Shown: positions 20,445 through 30,803, numbered from the stretch's first letter. The stretch: 64,000 bases of DNA from Notospermus geniculatus (GCA_002633025.1 NMRB01002639.1:32040-96039), one strand, 5' to 3'. A program made the numbers and translations. Notes: generated by a model from the sequence alone, not told the origin.

Positions 20445-21349
20445 NNNNNNNNNNNNNNNNNNNNNNNNNNNNNNNNNNNNNNNNNNNNNNNNNNNNNNNN
20501 NNNNNNNNNNNNNNNNNNNNNNNNNNNNNNNNNNNNNNNNNNNNNNNNNNNNNNNNNNNNNNNNNNNNNNNNNNNNNNNNNNNNNNNNNNNNNNNNNNNN
20601 NNNNNNNNNNNNNNNNNNNNNNNNNNNNNNNNNNNNNNNNNNNNNNNNNNNNNNNNNNNNNNNNNNNNNNNNNNNNNNNNNNNNNNNNNNNNNNNNNNNN
20701 NNNNNNNNNNNNNNNNNNNNNNNNNNNNNNNNNNNNNNNNNNNNNNNNNNNNNNNNNNNNNNNNNNNNNNNNNNNNNNNNNNNNNNNNNNNNNNNNNNNN
20801 NNNNNNNNNNNNNNNNNNNNNNNNNNNNNNNNNNNNNNNNNNNNNNNNNNNNNNNNNNNNNNNNNNNNNNNNNNNNNNNNNNNNNNNNNNNNNNNNNNNN
20901 NNNNNNNNNNNNNNNNNNNNNNNNNNNNNNNNNNNNNNNNNNNNNNNNNNNNNNNNNNNNNNNNNNNNNNNNNNNNNNNNNNNNNNNNNNNNNNNNNNNN
21001 NNNNNNNNNNNNNNNNNNNNNNNNNNNNNNNNNNNNNNNNNNNNNNNNNNNNNNNNNNNNNNNNNNNNNNNNNNNNNNNNNNNNNNNNNNNNNNNNNNNN
21101 NNNNNNNNNNNNNNNNNNNNNNNNNNNNNNNNNNNNNNNNNNNNNNNNNNNNNNNNNNNNNNNNNNNNNNNNNNNNNNNNNNNNNNNNNNNNNNNNNNNN
21201 NNNNNNNNNNNNNNNNNNNNNNNNNNNNNNNNNNNNNNNNNNNNNNNNNNNNNNNNNNNNNNNNNNNNNNNNNNNNNNNNNNNNNNNNNNNNNNNNNNNN
21301 NNNNNNNNNNNNNNNNNNNNNNNNNNNNNNNNNNNNNNNNNNNNNNNNN
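20445..21349. other. Assembly gap (905 N)
   Basis: The gap begins inside the diverged right edge of the satellite and ends inside a fragment similar to part of the element at 41880-42977. Confidence 0.99.
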
Positions 21350-21490
21350 AGAAAATTACCTAACTACCATTTGAAATATGAGACAAAAAATTGAAGTTGT
21401 GAATGTTCATGTTTCAGAATTGTCAAGGCAATAGTTTTATAACATTGGTTTTGTCTGTACCAAAGAAAAGATACTTTTCTATTCATTGAT
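21350..21490 (+). mobile_element. Fragment related to the 41880-42977 element
   Basis: TTTGAAATATGAGACAAAAA, AATTGAAGTTGTG and TTTCAGAATTG occur here in the same order as TTTGAAATCTGAGACACAAA, ATTGAAAGTTGTG and TTTCAGAATTG at about 42420-42480. The left part is lost in the gap. Confidence 0.5.
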
Positions 21491-21515
21491 ATCACTCAAC
21501 CATCTAGAACTGTTA

Positions 21516-21545
21516 ACCTTCTCGGCCTATTGGCTAAGATGAGAG
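21516..21545 (+). ncRNA. U2 snRNA 5'-end-like sequence (pseudogene or SINE head)
   Basis: CTTCTCGGCCTATTGGCTAA matches the highly conserved 5' end of U2 snRNA (CTTCTCGGCCTTTTGGCTAA) with one mismatch and continues GAT. Downstream bases diverge, with no branch-point-binding region, so this is not a functional U2 gene. A retropseudogene or a snRNA-headed SINE would fit. Confidence 0.55.
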
Positions 21546-21549
21546 CTGT

Positions 21550-22840
21550 TTATAATGAAAGGCTGCACCTGATGGTGGCCTTCTCCTTCTACATCTGACA
21601 CAGGTCAGGTGAAAATAGCAAAAAACTGTGAACTAAGATTATGACCAATATAGGATTTACATGTAGGATTCACATGTGGGATTTCAACAAAAATCCCACA
21701 TGGGAATTTTTCACACGGCAAATTTCACACATGGCCTTATTTTCACATATGTGAAATAATTCCCACGTGAAAAAAAGAAATAACACATGGGAATTTTTCG
21801 TAAGGGAGGCATTGAATACATGTACACAACTGATTAGGGTCACTTGACTGGCCACAACACTCCTGCCTCCCTCCCTATTTTCGGGCATAATGCCGTTTTC
21901 TTTCCATCTAATACATCGCCCAATAAAAAATCCTACACAACTGTGTTTCACTGCCACCTCTCAAGGCCTCAAACTAAAGGGATAAGTTAGTAGGAAACTT
22001 CAATCACTATATTTCACCTACAAACGTTCATACTATTTCGGCATAGGCCTAGGCCAACTTATCCTACGGTTACCAACCGCCTATAAATCACCCACAAAAC
22101 AAGAGCCTGTAGGACCGTAGGCCTATCCACGCGTCGGACTTCACCCACACTATAACTTACTGCTCTCATGTCTGTGATGAATCCAGCCGTGTAGCTTCAG
22201 TTTAGCCTTCATTTGTCCGAATCCTCCCATGTTTGAGTTAAGGTTCTTTTTCATTTTGGGCACTGTATGTGTATTTATTCACATGCATCAGCGATCTCCG
22301 ATGTTACTTTTACAGCCAGGAAATCCACCAAACATGTCAGCCTGCCAGTAGTATAAACAGGATGGCCTAAATACTTATAGCCACAGATTCCTGTCAGCTG
22401 CCCTGCATTCAGAGAGACTATTCACTAGTCTCTCTGAATGCAGTAATACATGTAACACAATCACCCGCTCCTGCACCCTGCAACCAGGGAAGTAGAGTGA
22501 ACACAGGAACCTCCACCTCACTTCCTGAATTCAAAAATAAAACACTGAATTGGTAATATGAATAAAGACTTGCAACTGCTTTTACTTGGATTTTGTAACA
22601 CTAATGCACTAGGCAAAGCTGTACAAACCTGAAGTAAAAGCATTTGCTAGTCTTCTTTATTCATATGAACCATTGAAAGGCTTTGCCATATCCATGTCAA
22701 ATGCATCAAGCTTACACTGGTGTACAGTGAATGGACAACTCAGTAAACATGCTAAACAGTGAATTCAAGAAAACATGACAAGACAGACAGCTGTCATTAG
22801 ACTAGACCCAAAAGTTTGTGACATTGGTATCATTGGTACC
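21550..22840. other. Non-coding stretch with short hairpins and one small MITE
   Basis: No gene seen. At 21670-21790 variants of CACATGTGGGATTT and CCCACATGGGAATTTTT form short inverted repeats. At 22390-22445 GCATTCAGAGAGACTA and TAGTCTCTCTGAATGC form a hairpin shared with 27745-27812. At 22545-22680 a MITE has ATATGAATAAAGACTTGC and the inverted GCTAGTCTTCTTTATTCATAT, related to the element at 14371. Confidence 0.5.
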
Positions 22841-22844
22841 ATTC

Positions 22845-22917
22845 CCACAGTGAAGAGATGGCATACACTGACTAGACTAGTCAATGTATGCCATCTCCTC
22901 ACTGTGGGAATGGTCAG
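22845..22917. repeat. Hairpin overlapping the end of an acidic exon
   Basis: CATTCCCACAGTGAAGAGAT...GACTAG is followed at once by its reverse complement CTAGTC...ATCTCCTCACTGTGGGAATG, arms of about 36 nt with a few differences. The right arm encodes the last residues of the acidic reading frame on the - strand (SHSEEMAYID and stop); the left arm is its inverted copy just downstream of the stop. Confidence 0.8.
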
Positions 22918-23246
22918 GATCAAGTACGTCAGAGAAGTCTTCCACTTCCTGAATTTCCTCTAGATCCAACTCGGATGCAGAATCCATCAAATCACCGTCT
23001 GATGACATGGTGGATTCCACATCCGAATCTGAAAGTGAACAACCACCATCATCCTGATCATGGTCATCATCAGACTGACATGACTGAGAGTCAAGGGCTG
23101 AAAGATCATCCAGGCAGTGGTTTGAAAGGGGGTCAACATCATCCTTTTCTGTGGCCAGAACCCGCCTCTTTTCCATGTAATGATCTAAAGCATCATCTAT
23201 GATCTCATTCTTGTCTGCCGTGTCTCCCACCAAGAGTTTGTTGTAT
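22877..23246 (-). CDS. Acidic C-terminal exon downstream of the hAT-like pseudogene
   Basis: On the - strand an acceptor (TTACCTTTTCAG) precedes a 118-codon frame ending in TAG at 22877-22879. The product is extremely Asp/Glu/Ser-rich, with no lysine after the first 35 residues and runs such as QSDDDHDQDDGG. It could be the last exon of the hAT-derived gene immediately upstream on this strand or of an unrelated gene; hAT transposases normally end in a dimerisation domain, which is absent here. No domain is recognised. A low-complexity acidic tail is common in nuclear proteins, so the function stays open. Confidence 0.45.
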
Positions 23247-23369
23247 CTGAAAAGGTAACAAAAGAAAGTTATGAGGCGGCGAGTGGGACTAGTAGGTGAT
23301 GCAGGTACTTTTCTGCTTATTTATTTCCATATTTTAGCAGTTAATTATAGGCCTAAAGATACCTCTAAC

Positions 23370-25389
23370 CTGTCTTCTGGACATTTCAGCTTATTTAGGA
23401 ATGTTGAATCGATGCACTTCTAGATATTTTCGGCTCTAGCGTCACCGTAACTGTCATGGTTCTCAAGGGACACTGCGTAATATACGGCTTACTGTATTTT
23501 GCGTAATATTACGCCGATTTAGCGTAATATTACGCCAAGGGAGAATTCATTATTTTCCTAGCATAGAAAGTAGTTCTTGAAAACTCGCGCAGTGATCCCA
23601 TAACTCACAGAGTTATCCGCGAGCACGTGGCTCACGAAGTGAGCACCGTTACAGGCCTTATGATTACTTAGTGTCTGTAAATTAATAAACGAAAATGTAG
23701 GCCTAAATTAAAAAGAAATTAAGAAAGGAACAAATAAATTGTAGGCCTTGGCTGCATGTAGTCCATGAGCTCGAATTGAGGACTCAAAATAAACTTCCGA
23801 TTCAGCAACAGTAGGACCTACGTCCGGATTTGCCGGATCAGCCCTCCTCGGCGTCAAGGCCGGAAATGGGCAGGGGCGTCACGTATTTAGGAAAAAACAA
23901 TGTAGGCTCCTACCGATAGACCTACTGAGATTCACATGTCAGCTATATTACCCCATCTGTGGTTCTTGCAACATAAAACTGCAGAAGAGAGCTCTCACTT
24001 AGGGCGATCGCCGCATTTTGCCATGAGACCCCAAGATCTAGGCCTACGGTCCCACCAAGTGAGTTGAGCCCCGCCGCCCCCCCCCCCCNGATTAGGCCTA
24101 TCCATAATATATACGCATGACGTCATGACGCTAGGCTACCTGTAGACACAAACATAGGACTATTCGCCCGGCAGCACTCGGAAAAATTAAAAGCCCCACT
24201 CACAGCAGACGTCGTCATAAGAAATCAATATACTCAGCGACGCACAAGACCGGACGACGTCATCCCAACACTGCGCGTGGCGAGTGGGGCTTTTAATTTG
24301 TCGGCTTTTCCCGGCGATGTTTCACTTTTGCCACTTGTTTCAAGATTGCCTCGCCAAAGTCAGTATTACCGCATTCACATCAATGTTTTGGTGGTGGGTA
24401 CAAGCTGTACAAACAAAATAAGGATTACCTAGGTGGTCAGCTGATACTGTACCTTCAACGAAGGTGGTTTATCAAGGTAATTTTGCATCGAATCGAGATG
24501 CAATTAGCAATAGTGAACACTCCCTCAGCGGAACTAACTGACCTCGTCCCCGAGGTGCCGCACATGCATTAGGCGTATGTTTCTGCATAGGCATCGAAAA
24601 AGGTACCATGTTTCCCGGTTTTCCCCGCAGCATTACGCCAGGCGTAATGATTACGCAAAATAGAGTAAGCCGTAATATACTGGCTGTCCATGGCGAACAA
24701 CTCGCATATAGATCAACTCCTTCGGAACCGGTCTTCTTTGGCTGGCTTCCATCAGAGAGTGTTGAGAATGTTCCAGCGGATGCGATGATTGTGGCAAATT
24801 TCCTGTGAATGCTGTCTCCAATATACGAAATAAATTTCATGGCACTTTTGCCACTTTGGGTTCCCTTCAGAAGACGTTTAACACCATTCTTCTTTTGGAC
24901 TTCCACAAGTGTCTGGAAAGCTGAAAGGCAAGGAATGCTGAGTAAGTAAAGCACAGTGCAGCATGTACCATTCACTGCTGCAGGGTTCTGACTATGTATG
25001 ACTCTTCTTCAGGATAATCAAAAATTCCAAGACATTTTAAGATTAAAATTATCTACTACCAGACAGTGTGACACCAAGCCAGAACTGAACTGCATCAGAA
25101 TCAGATTGAGATTGTGATTGAATTGGTCTTACCATTGAGAGGGAGGCCTCCACAGCCAGCATGTAAGCTGTCACCAGGAGCTTGCGGTAAGATTCTCTCG
25201 CTTTTCTCCTCATTACATCATCAATCCTTGGTTGTTTTCTCGGTGGACCTTGTGACCTTCCAGCATCTTCTGACCCCTGTGCCTCACAACCAGTTTCGTT
25301 TTCCAGGTTCTCGAAGCTTATTGCAATTTGATGTGGCCCTTTCCCAAAGTGCTTGACGGCGGCATCCTTTGTTATGTTCGTTGTTCCTA
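23370..25389 (-). pseudogene. hAT-like transposase (central part), split by a Mutator-like element
   Basis: Three exon pieces read on the - strand. 25389-25133 gives KDAAVKHFGKGPHQ and LLVTAYMLAVEASLSM and ends at a donor. 24912-24681 gives TLVEVQKKNGVKRLL, SYIGDSIHRKFATIIAS and PKKTG, then a frameshift. After the inserted element (23486-24671), 23485-23377 resumes with AVSLENHDSYGDARAENI, an in-frame TAG, and CIDSTFLNKLKCPEDR. The splice from the first to the second piece is in phase 0 if the acceptor CTTTCCAG is used. The order matches the region before the RNase-H core of hAT-derived ZNF862/KIAA1586-like proteins, as I remember them. Frameshift, stop and insertion make it a pseudogene. Confidence 0.6.
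23486..24671. mobile_element. Mutator-like non-autonomous element, copy A (1186 bp)
   Basis: The 9-bp duplication GTAATATAC flanks both ends (23477-23485 and 24672-24680). The termini GGCTTACTGTATTTTGCG and its inverted counterpart continue into GTAATATTACGCC-type sequence, about 31 bp. Nine-base duplications and GG-starting termini are typical of Mutator elements. It is inserted in the hAT pseudogene. Copy B, in opposite orientation, is at 54451-55966. Inside, AATTAAAAGCCCCACTC at about 24187 and its inverse near 24295 form a nested hairpin also present in copy B. There is a single N within a C-run at 24089. No transposase. Confidence 0.85.
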
Positions 25390-26080
25390 CAAAGACGATT
25401 AACCTACATTACTGCATACCGTACATAGGCCCCCTAGCCTTGTTAAGTAATTTGTAAGCACCTGCTCCCCTTCTGCATTAAGTATGTCACAAATTGGATT
25501 GGTGTTTACAAGAATTTTACAGATAGGCCTAGGCCTACTGTGAACAAATTGAACAGTGGGTAGGACTACCTAGGGGCAGTCGAGTCAGTTCATTCAAGTA
25601 CCTAGGCCAAGCAGGTCTCGTTCATATATTAGGCCTAGGGCCTACTCTGTCTGAGCACCATCGCATTTGGACAGTGCACACTGGTGGAGCCATGCATTGT
25701 TGTAGGCCTACTAAGGCATAGCCTCACCCTAGGCCCCTAGTTCACTGGAGGCAGGCCTTCTCAAGCAGACAAGCCAATTCATCCATACCATTCCATCGCA
25801 TGGACCCCCCATGGTCAGGTGGTAGATTGTCGGCCCAGCTTCGTTCTTATGTCAGCCTGCATCACCGGTCGCCTATTCGCCTAGGAACATGTACAGTTCA
25901 ATGCACTATAGCAGGCCCCATGCAGTGCATGCACGCTGTACTGTGTGTGCATCATGTCATTAGGCCTATGGCTCAATCGCCTACAAACCTTCGACAGATT
26001 TGTTCAGTTCATTCAACACCCGGCCCCGAACACGGCCAGTTACTTCGATCTTTTTTATGTGACGGGAACACAGTCTACAG
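25390..26080. other. Non-coding stretch rich in TAGGCCTA
   Basis: I see no gene. Many TAGGCCTA palindromes occur at 25530-25740. Confidence 0.4.
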
Positions 26081-26082
26081 TA

Positions 26083-26184
26083 CATCGAAGAAACAAAGAG
26101 GCTACAGTACAGTACATCGAAGAAACAAAGAGGCTGCCAAAGTAAAGAATGATTCTTTACTTTGGCAGCCTCTTTGTTTCTTAT
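26083..26184. repeat. Short tandem repeat followed by a long perfect hairpin
   Basis: ACATCGAAGAAACAAAGAGG occurs twice in tandem (about 26082 and 26112). The second copy continues CTGCCAAAGTAAAGAAT, which is then followed by its reverse complement ATTCTTTACTTTGGCAG and CCTCTTTGTTTCTT, a near-perfect hairpin of about 31-nt arms. Confidence 0.8.
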
Positions 26185-26199
26185 TACCTTGCCCTTCAT

Positions 26200-26565
26200 A
26201 CCTTCTTTATATGTCTATTTTGTCATCATCTTTTCATACATTTTCTTAATATAAATAACCCTTGGGGGAATTATACTGTTAGTTTAATTGCTCCAAGCTA
26301 TAATTTATAAAAGCCCTTTCTTTTCAGCCTAGTCAAGCCTTACATTTACTAATTACATTCACTGTTGGGTTTGAGCAACCAATTTTTGGGGCTTGGACTC
26401 TTTTCTTTCCTTACTGCTGACCCGTCCTGTTTGGGTTGGATACTTCACATCTACATTTGGGTTTCAGCTCAGTCTTTTCTACAGTTTCACATTGTAAAGT
26501 TCCAGCCTTAAGATGACCCCGGTTGGGGTCGAAAATTTGCTAAATATTCTGGAAATTGGCTATTA
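26200..26565 (+). mobile_element. Penelope-like or LTR-like tail with GACCCC-GGTT-GGGGTC hairpin
   Basis: Related sequence at 47745-47990 shares TTTGGGTTTCAGCTCAGTCT-like blocks, TTGTAAAGTTCCA, the hairpin GACCCCGGTTGGGGTC and the GAAAAT that follows. A hairpin followed by GAAA is the stem II plus GAAA part of hammerhead ribozymes, which occur in Penelope-like retroelements; the preceding CTGATGA box is degenerate in both copies. No reverse transcriptase is present. Confidence 0.45.
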
Positions 26566-26619
26566 TACTTTATGGTACTTGACAGATACTTCTGTAATCC
26601 ATACCTCAGCTGCCCAAAA

Positions 26620-26870
26620 CTGGTGACTTAGCGTTGGCATAGAATCACTATTAAAAAATAGCTATGGTACCTTATGGTATCCCTGGTATCCTATGGTACT
26701 CCATGGTATTTATGGTATTGTATGGTATATTGCTATTGTACCAATAGTATTATGGTATTAATTTATGGTACTCTAGAGTTTTACGGTGCTATGGTATTAA
26801 TTTATGGTACTTATGGTTCCCATTTATGGTACTATGGTTTCCTTTGATTCTATTGTATTCCTATTGTACA
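26620..26870. repeat. TATGGTAC/TATGGTAT imperfect short repeat
   Basis: About 25 irregular copies of TATGGTA(T/C) spaced by 2-10 bases. AT-rich, no coding value. Confidence 0.85.
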
Positions 26871-26879
26871 AATGATGAA

Positions 26880-27730
26880 AACGGACAAAAACATTCCTTG
26901 TGTAAATCCCCGTTTTTTTTGCGGTCAGACCTATGAATTGTCTGGCTTCAAGAAACCCGTGTCTGAAAAACACCGTACGGGTTTTCGAAACACGGCAAGC
27001 TCGCCGTGCTTTTCGAAATCCCCGTGTTTTCGTTAGTTTTTAGCACACGGCTACAGATGGCGCAGCCATTAAGTGACGTCGTTTTCGCGCCTCCAACAAT
27101 GTGTGCCAACACAGAAATGACGGAAGAGGCAGTGCACCTGTCGCCGGTCTACTTAACTACAATGTAGTTACACGGGTTTGACACTGGTCTGGAAAAACAC
27201 GGGTATTTTCAAAAGGTGTAACCTTAGCTAGTGTCCTCGGCATAATTGAGTGTGGCCGAGCTGACCCCACTGCAAACATTCCTCGAATCTGGGGTTCTTA
27301 GCTAAGACGATACAACACAAGGCTTGATAGGAACATTTAAGGCCTATTACTTCCTAATTACAGGATGTATTTATAACCTGCTTGGTCTTTTGAATATTTG
27401 ATATCAATGGTTACTTGTACACAAAACAAAGTTTGGCCATATCTATCCATGTCCCTGAAAAATGGGTCCTAAGTCGACTGTCACCACTTACCCTTGTAAC
27501 ACATGGGGGTAGCTTGTCCGTTTGTAGTTTCGAGTAATCCTGGAAAATAAAAGGATGGTAATATTGCTTCGCATTGGCTAATAGCAGAATCTCTCTATTG
27601 AGGGCACTTTTAGGACAGTAAGGTATAGGCTGTACAGATCCTTTGACACTGTAACAGTAGGGCCAACAGAATCCAGTAGTCTTGAACGTTAGTTGTGGTG
27701 TTGATATTTTTGGTGACTGGGAGGGGAATG
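26880..27730. other. Non-coding stretch, small palindromes only
   Basis: Nothing gene-like seen. AAACCCGTGTCTGAAAAACA, ACACGGCAAGCTCGCCGTG and CCCCGTGTTTTCG make short inverted repeats near 26950-27030. Confidence 0.4.
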
Positions 27731-27735
27731 TGGAT

Positions 27736-27835
27736 GGTAGTCAGCTGCCCTGCATTCAGAGAGACTTTAGTGAAAATCTCTCTGAATGCAGGGCAGCTGA
27801 CAGGGATCTATGGTTATAAGTATTTATTAGCAAAT
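27736..27835. mobile_element. Palindromic MITE, related hairpin at 22370-22445
   Basis: GTCAGCTGCCCTGCATTCAG continues AGAGACTTTAG, and the inverse TCTCTCTGAATGCAGGGCAG follows after about 10 bases. Both loci also share the outer phrase ACTTATA and AGATCCCTGTCAGCTG-like sequence, in opposite orientations. Confidence 0.7.
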
Positions 27836-27944
27836 GCAGATTTGTAGGGAAATGGAAGGGCTAAGGAGATATTCATCCTGCGAAAAAAACGTTTTCAGCA
27901 AAAAAAATAAACAGCGAAACTGACACGTGAAAAAAATTAAAATT

Positions 27945-28022
27945 CCCATCGCAAGGCTCGAACCCGGCGCCCCGGATTCAGAGCCGGACGCTCTACCGAT
28001 GCGCCAGCCGGCCAGGTCACGA
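27945..28022 (-). tRNA. tRNA-Gln-like sequence, probably a pseudogene or SINE
   Basis: On the - strand, GGCTGGCGCATCGGTAGAGC is a good A box and GGGTTCGAGCC a good B box. The anticodon loop CTCTGAA would give CTG (Gln). The anticodon stem TCCGG/TCCGG has one mismatch and two G-T pairs, and the acceptor arm does not pair well. The AT-rich flank and imperfect stems argue against a working gene. Confidence 0.5.
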
Positions 28023-28589
28023 CGGTGGCTGCTCAATAAATGTTTATAAACATATCCCAGCTACTCAACATATTTTTATGTTAATTAAAAATGACGTTGC
28101 AAATCAGAATAATCTTCCAAAAATCGCATTTTACAACATCCACAGAGCACGTCCCCAGCAAATCTGTCAGCGTATCGCTACATAATGTACCCATCTACGT
28201 TCACAGTCACTAAAAACGTGAACCAACCGTCCGGTGTATTCCATCTGGACATTAGGTGCATATTTCCTATGAGTCCAGTTCTATTGATTGACCCGTGACA
28301 AGTCTTTGGCTAGCTTCGCTGTTGGCCGCTACGCGGCGCGTTGGGCCCTTGCGTCTAGCACTAGCTAAATTTATCGATATCCCATGAATCCCGAATCCCT
28401 TACATCAACAAAAGATGTTGGTGTAGGGGCCAATAAGAACTAGATGTAGAAAAGTGAAGTAGGTTATAACAGGCTTGGGGGAAGGTTGTAACTAGTCCAG
28501 GAGCTGACACCACTTTATTTATGTTTTCTGTTGCAAAATTTCTGCTGTCATTTCTAGGTGTAGCCCATCCTGGGCCATAAGGATTTTCG

Positions 28590-29043
28590 GTCAAGACCAG
28601 AAATGCCGGTCTGAGAACTTACATCAGACCTACCTCAGTTCACAAGAACAATGGACAATGTGTCCCCGGTCTTGCTCAAAGATTGCACACAAGCAGACTG
28701 ACTCAGAACTATCAGGAGGAGGGAACTCCTCACTTTATAAGCAAGGACGAGTGGCCACCACAGTCGCTGGACTTCAAACCTATGGATTACGCCATGTGGA
28801 ACAGTCTGTCAGAAAAGGTTTATGGAGGGCGGACGAAACCATTCACGGAAAATGAACTGAAGTAGAGAATTCAGGAGAAATGGGCAGAAATACGGGTGCA
28901 AGAAATAAGAAATTCAATTTCCGGGTAGAAATAGCGTTTGCGTACCGTTTTTGAGCAAGACGGGGGACACATTGGCCATTGTTAATGTAAACTGAGGGAG
29001 GCCTGATGTAACTTCTCAGACTGGCATTTCTGGTCTTGAGGAA
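28590..29043 (+). mobile_element. Internally deleted mariner-like element with C-terminal transposase relic
   Basis: Inverted ends of about 50 bp: TCAAGACCAGAAATGCCGGT on the left and its inverse ACTGGCATTTCTGGTCTTGA on the right, each continuing into sequence ending with CTCAGTT/AACTGAG. Between them, 28690-28980 encodes the C-terminal part of a mariner-type DDE transposase: WPPQSLDFKPMDYAMWNSL contains the expected catalytic Asp region, and a G-W-K...QDGGHI tail follows. The first two catalytic residues and the DNA-binding domain are missing, and stops interrupt the relic. Confidence 0.75.
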
Positions 29044-29049
29044 AATTTT

Positions 29050-29640
29050 TCAACATGTCATAATTTTTACAGTTTGTACGGTCATTAGTTTCAAAAATTG
29101 GCCCATTTTGACAGACGCTGTCTTAAGTTTCCAGCCCCGTTTGGGGTAGGGGAAATGTAAACAACTGTAGATTCTTTATTGTTTGGTCTACAGCCTCAAA
29201 CTACCCCTCTAAATGTTCGTATTGGTGTACTCCTTCAGACGACAGCAATAATATGCAAATCGGTTAAATAATGAGGTCACCAGAGGTCAAAAGGTAACAC
29301 ATTTTGAGGACTGCTTAAAATACGGGCGAAAATGTAAAGAAAAATCCACCAAAAATACATTTCTTTGAACAAAGTCAATTATATAATGCTTCTGTTTCTT
29401 AGGTAAGACATACAGAAAGTTTTTAAAACAGTTACAAACTTTATTAAACATATTTTACAGCATAAAAAAATTAAATGGCACTTTGTTGTTTTCTGCAAAT
29501 GTGCCAATTTTCTTTTGTCGGTGAATTTGCACTTGCAACGGATATTAAGCAAATTTGCGCCATATTCGACGAAATTAACACATTAAATATAAGCTAGATA
29601 TGAATGCTAATTACAGATTGAAGCTTTTTATGCAGGTGAG
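29050..29640. other. Non-coding AT-rich stretch
   Basis: No gene or repeat structure recognised. Confidence 0.4.
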
Positions 29641-29688
29641 GTCTTGTGTAATCTCTGTGTTGTAGTTCACCTCCATTTTTCTCGCTCA

Positions 29689-30336
29689 TTAGCTTTGCAG
29701 CCATACAGGCCTTCTTTTCTGGTGTTTTTTTTTCTCCTCAAAGCAGATTTTCAAATATTTGCGGATCTCTTCAAGTTCACTTTCCGACCAAGGCTTTCTA
29801 GTACAGGGTTTACTAGGTTTCTTCCTCTTTCTTGTGAACATTTCTGGTCTAACGTATTCATTTGATTCATCATCATTATCATTATCATTATCATTTTCTT
29901 CATTCATCACACCAACTGCCTTTCTTCCCTTGCTGTTCCTGACCGGTTCGATATCATCATCTTAATCATTGTTTTCCATATCACTATTAAATTGCTCATC
30001 AGCCCCACTGTTGCCTTGTGATGTGCTAGGAAAAGCTGGCATGGGTTGAGCCGAGGGACCAGGTTGATCAAGAAACTGACCACCTTGGGGTTTCCCAGCA
30101 AAAGCAAGATTCAGTATGTCACTAAAGTCGACATCTTCCTGCTTTTTGCTGACATACTGAGACTGTATGTTGAGGTCCTCCATCACAAGCAGCTTGCCAA
30201 TATTAATCCTTTGTATCAGAGGGCTTGTCTGTCGGTAGTGTTCCAGGTGAATCGTTTTATTTTTGTTGCTCAAATGGCGACACATGATGAGGGGTTTCAG
30301 AAAAGTTTGTTCCGAAGTTGCATGACTGTGTGTCAT
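29689..30336 (-). pseudogene. C-terminal fragment resembling Crypton-like tyrosine-recombinase proteins
   Basis: Two frames on the - strand. 30336-29962 contains CRHLSNKNKTIHLEHYRQ and INIGKLLVMEDLN, then a Pro/Gln-rich stretch, ending at a TAA; in the same frame sequence continues into 29910-29689, an acidic DNDNDNDDE run, a basic TRKRKKPSKP patch and KPWSESELEEIRKYLK. The segment around H-L-x...H-x-x-Y-R resembles the last catalytic block (His/Leu...Tyr) of tyrosine recombinases in Cryptons and related animal proteins, and the W-S-x-x-E segment resembles the tail that follows it in those proteins. This assignment is from memory. Upstream sequence is cut off by the foldback element at 30356-30803. 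Confidence 0.4.
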
Positions 30337-30355
30337 ACCACGACTTTTATTTTTT

Positions 30356-30803
30356 TTCGACGCACGACCATCGCCGGCGGCCGACGCGCGATCTTACGTT
30401 CGACGCCGACCCGTCGTGCGATTTGGTCGACGTCTGATCGCGAGGCTGTAATTACTTGAGTCACTTCATAACGGGTCACCGTCGCTAAAGTACGCTGGAC
30501 TATGAATCAATTCCGCAAAGTCGGAGTCCAGATTTGATCGCACGTCGGACGCCGATGGTCTTCGCCGAAACTCTTCGGCGTCCGACGCATGACCAAATCT
30601 GGACGCCGACTTCGCGGAATAGATTCAGAGTCCAGCGTACTTTAGCGACGGCGACCTGTTATGAAATGACTGATGTAATTACCATGATTACAGCTTCGCG
30701 ATCGGACGCCGGCCAAATCGCACGATGGGGATCGGCGTCGAACGCAAGATAGCGCGTCGGTCGCCGGCGATGGTCGTGCGTCGAAGTATAAACTGGGCTT
30801 TAG
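30356..30803. mobile_element. Foldback MITE of about 450 bp, family also at 59162-59412
   Basis: The left TTCGACGCACGACCATCG and right CGATGGTCGTGCGTCGAA ends are exact inverses, and the two halves pair over about 200 bp (CGTCCGACG, CCAGATTTGATCG, GTCCAGCGTAC in both orientations). The copy at 59162-59412 is a single-length version with the same termini. No coding capacity. Confidence 0.8.

Noticed and set aside
20380-21394. Two open frames of about 330 codons.
   Set aside because: They consist almost entirely of the N gap.
25800-26249. A 149-codon + strand frame.
   Set aside because: It overlaps the tandem repeat and hairpin at 26083-26184 and has no domain or splice support.
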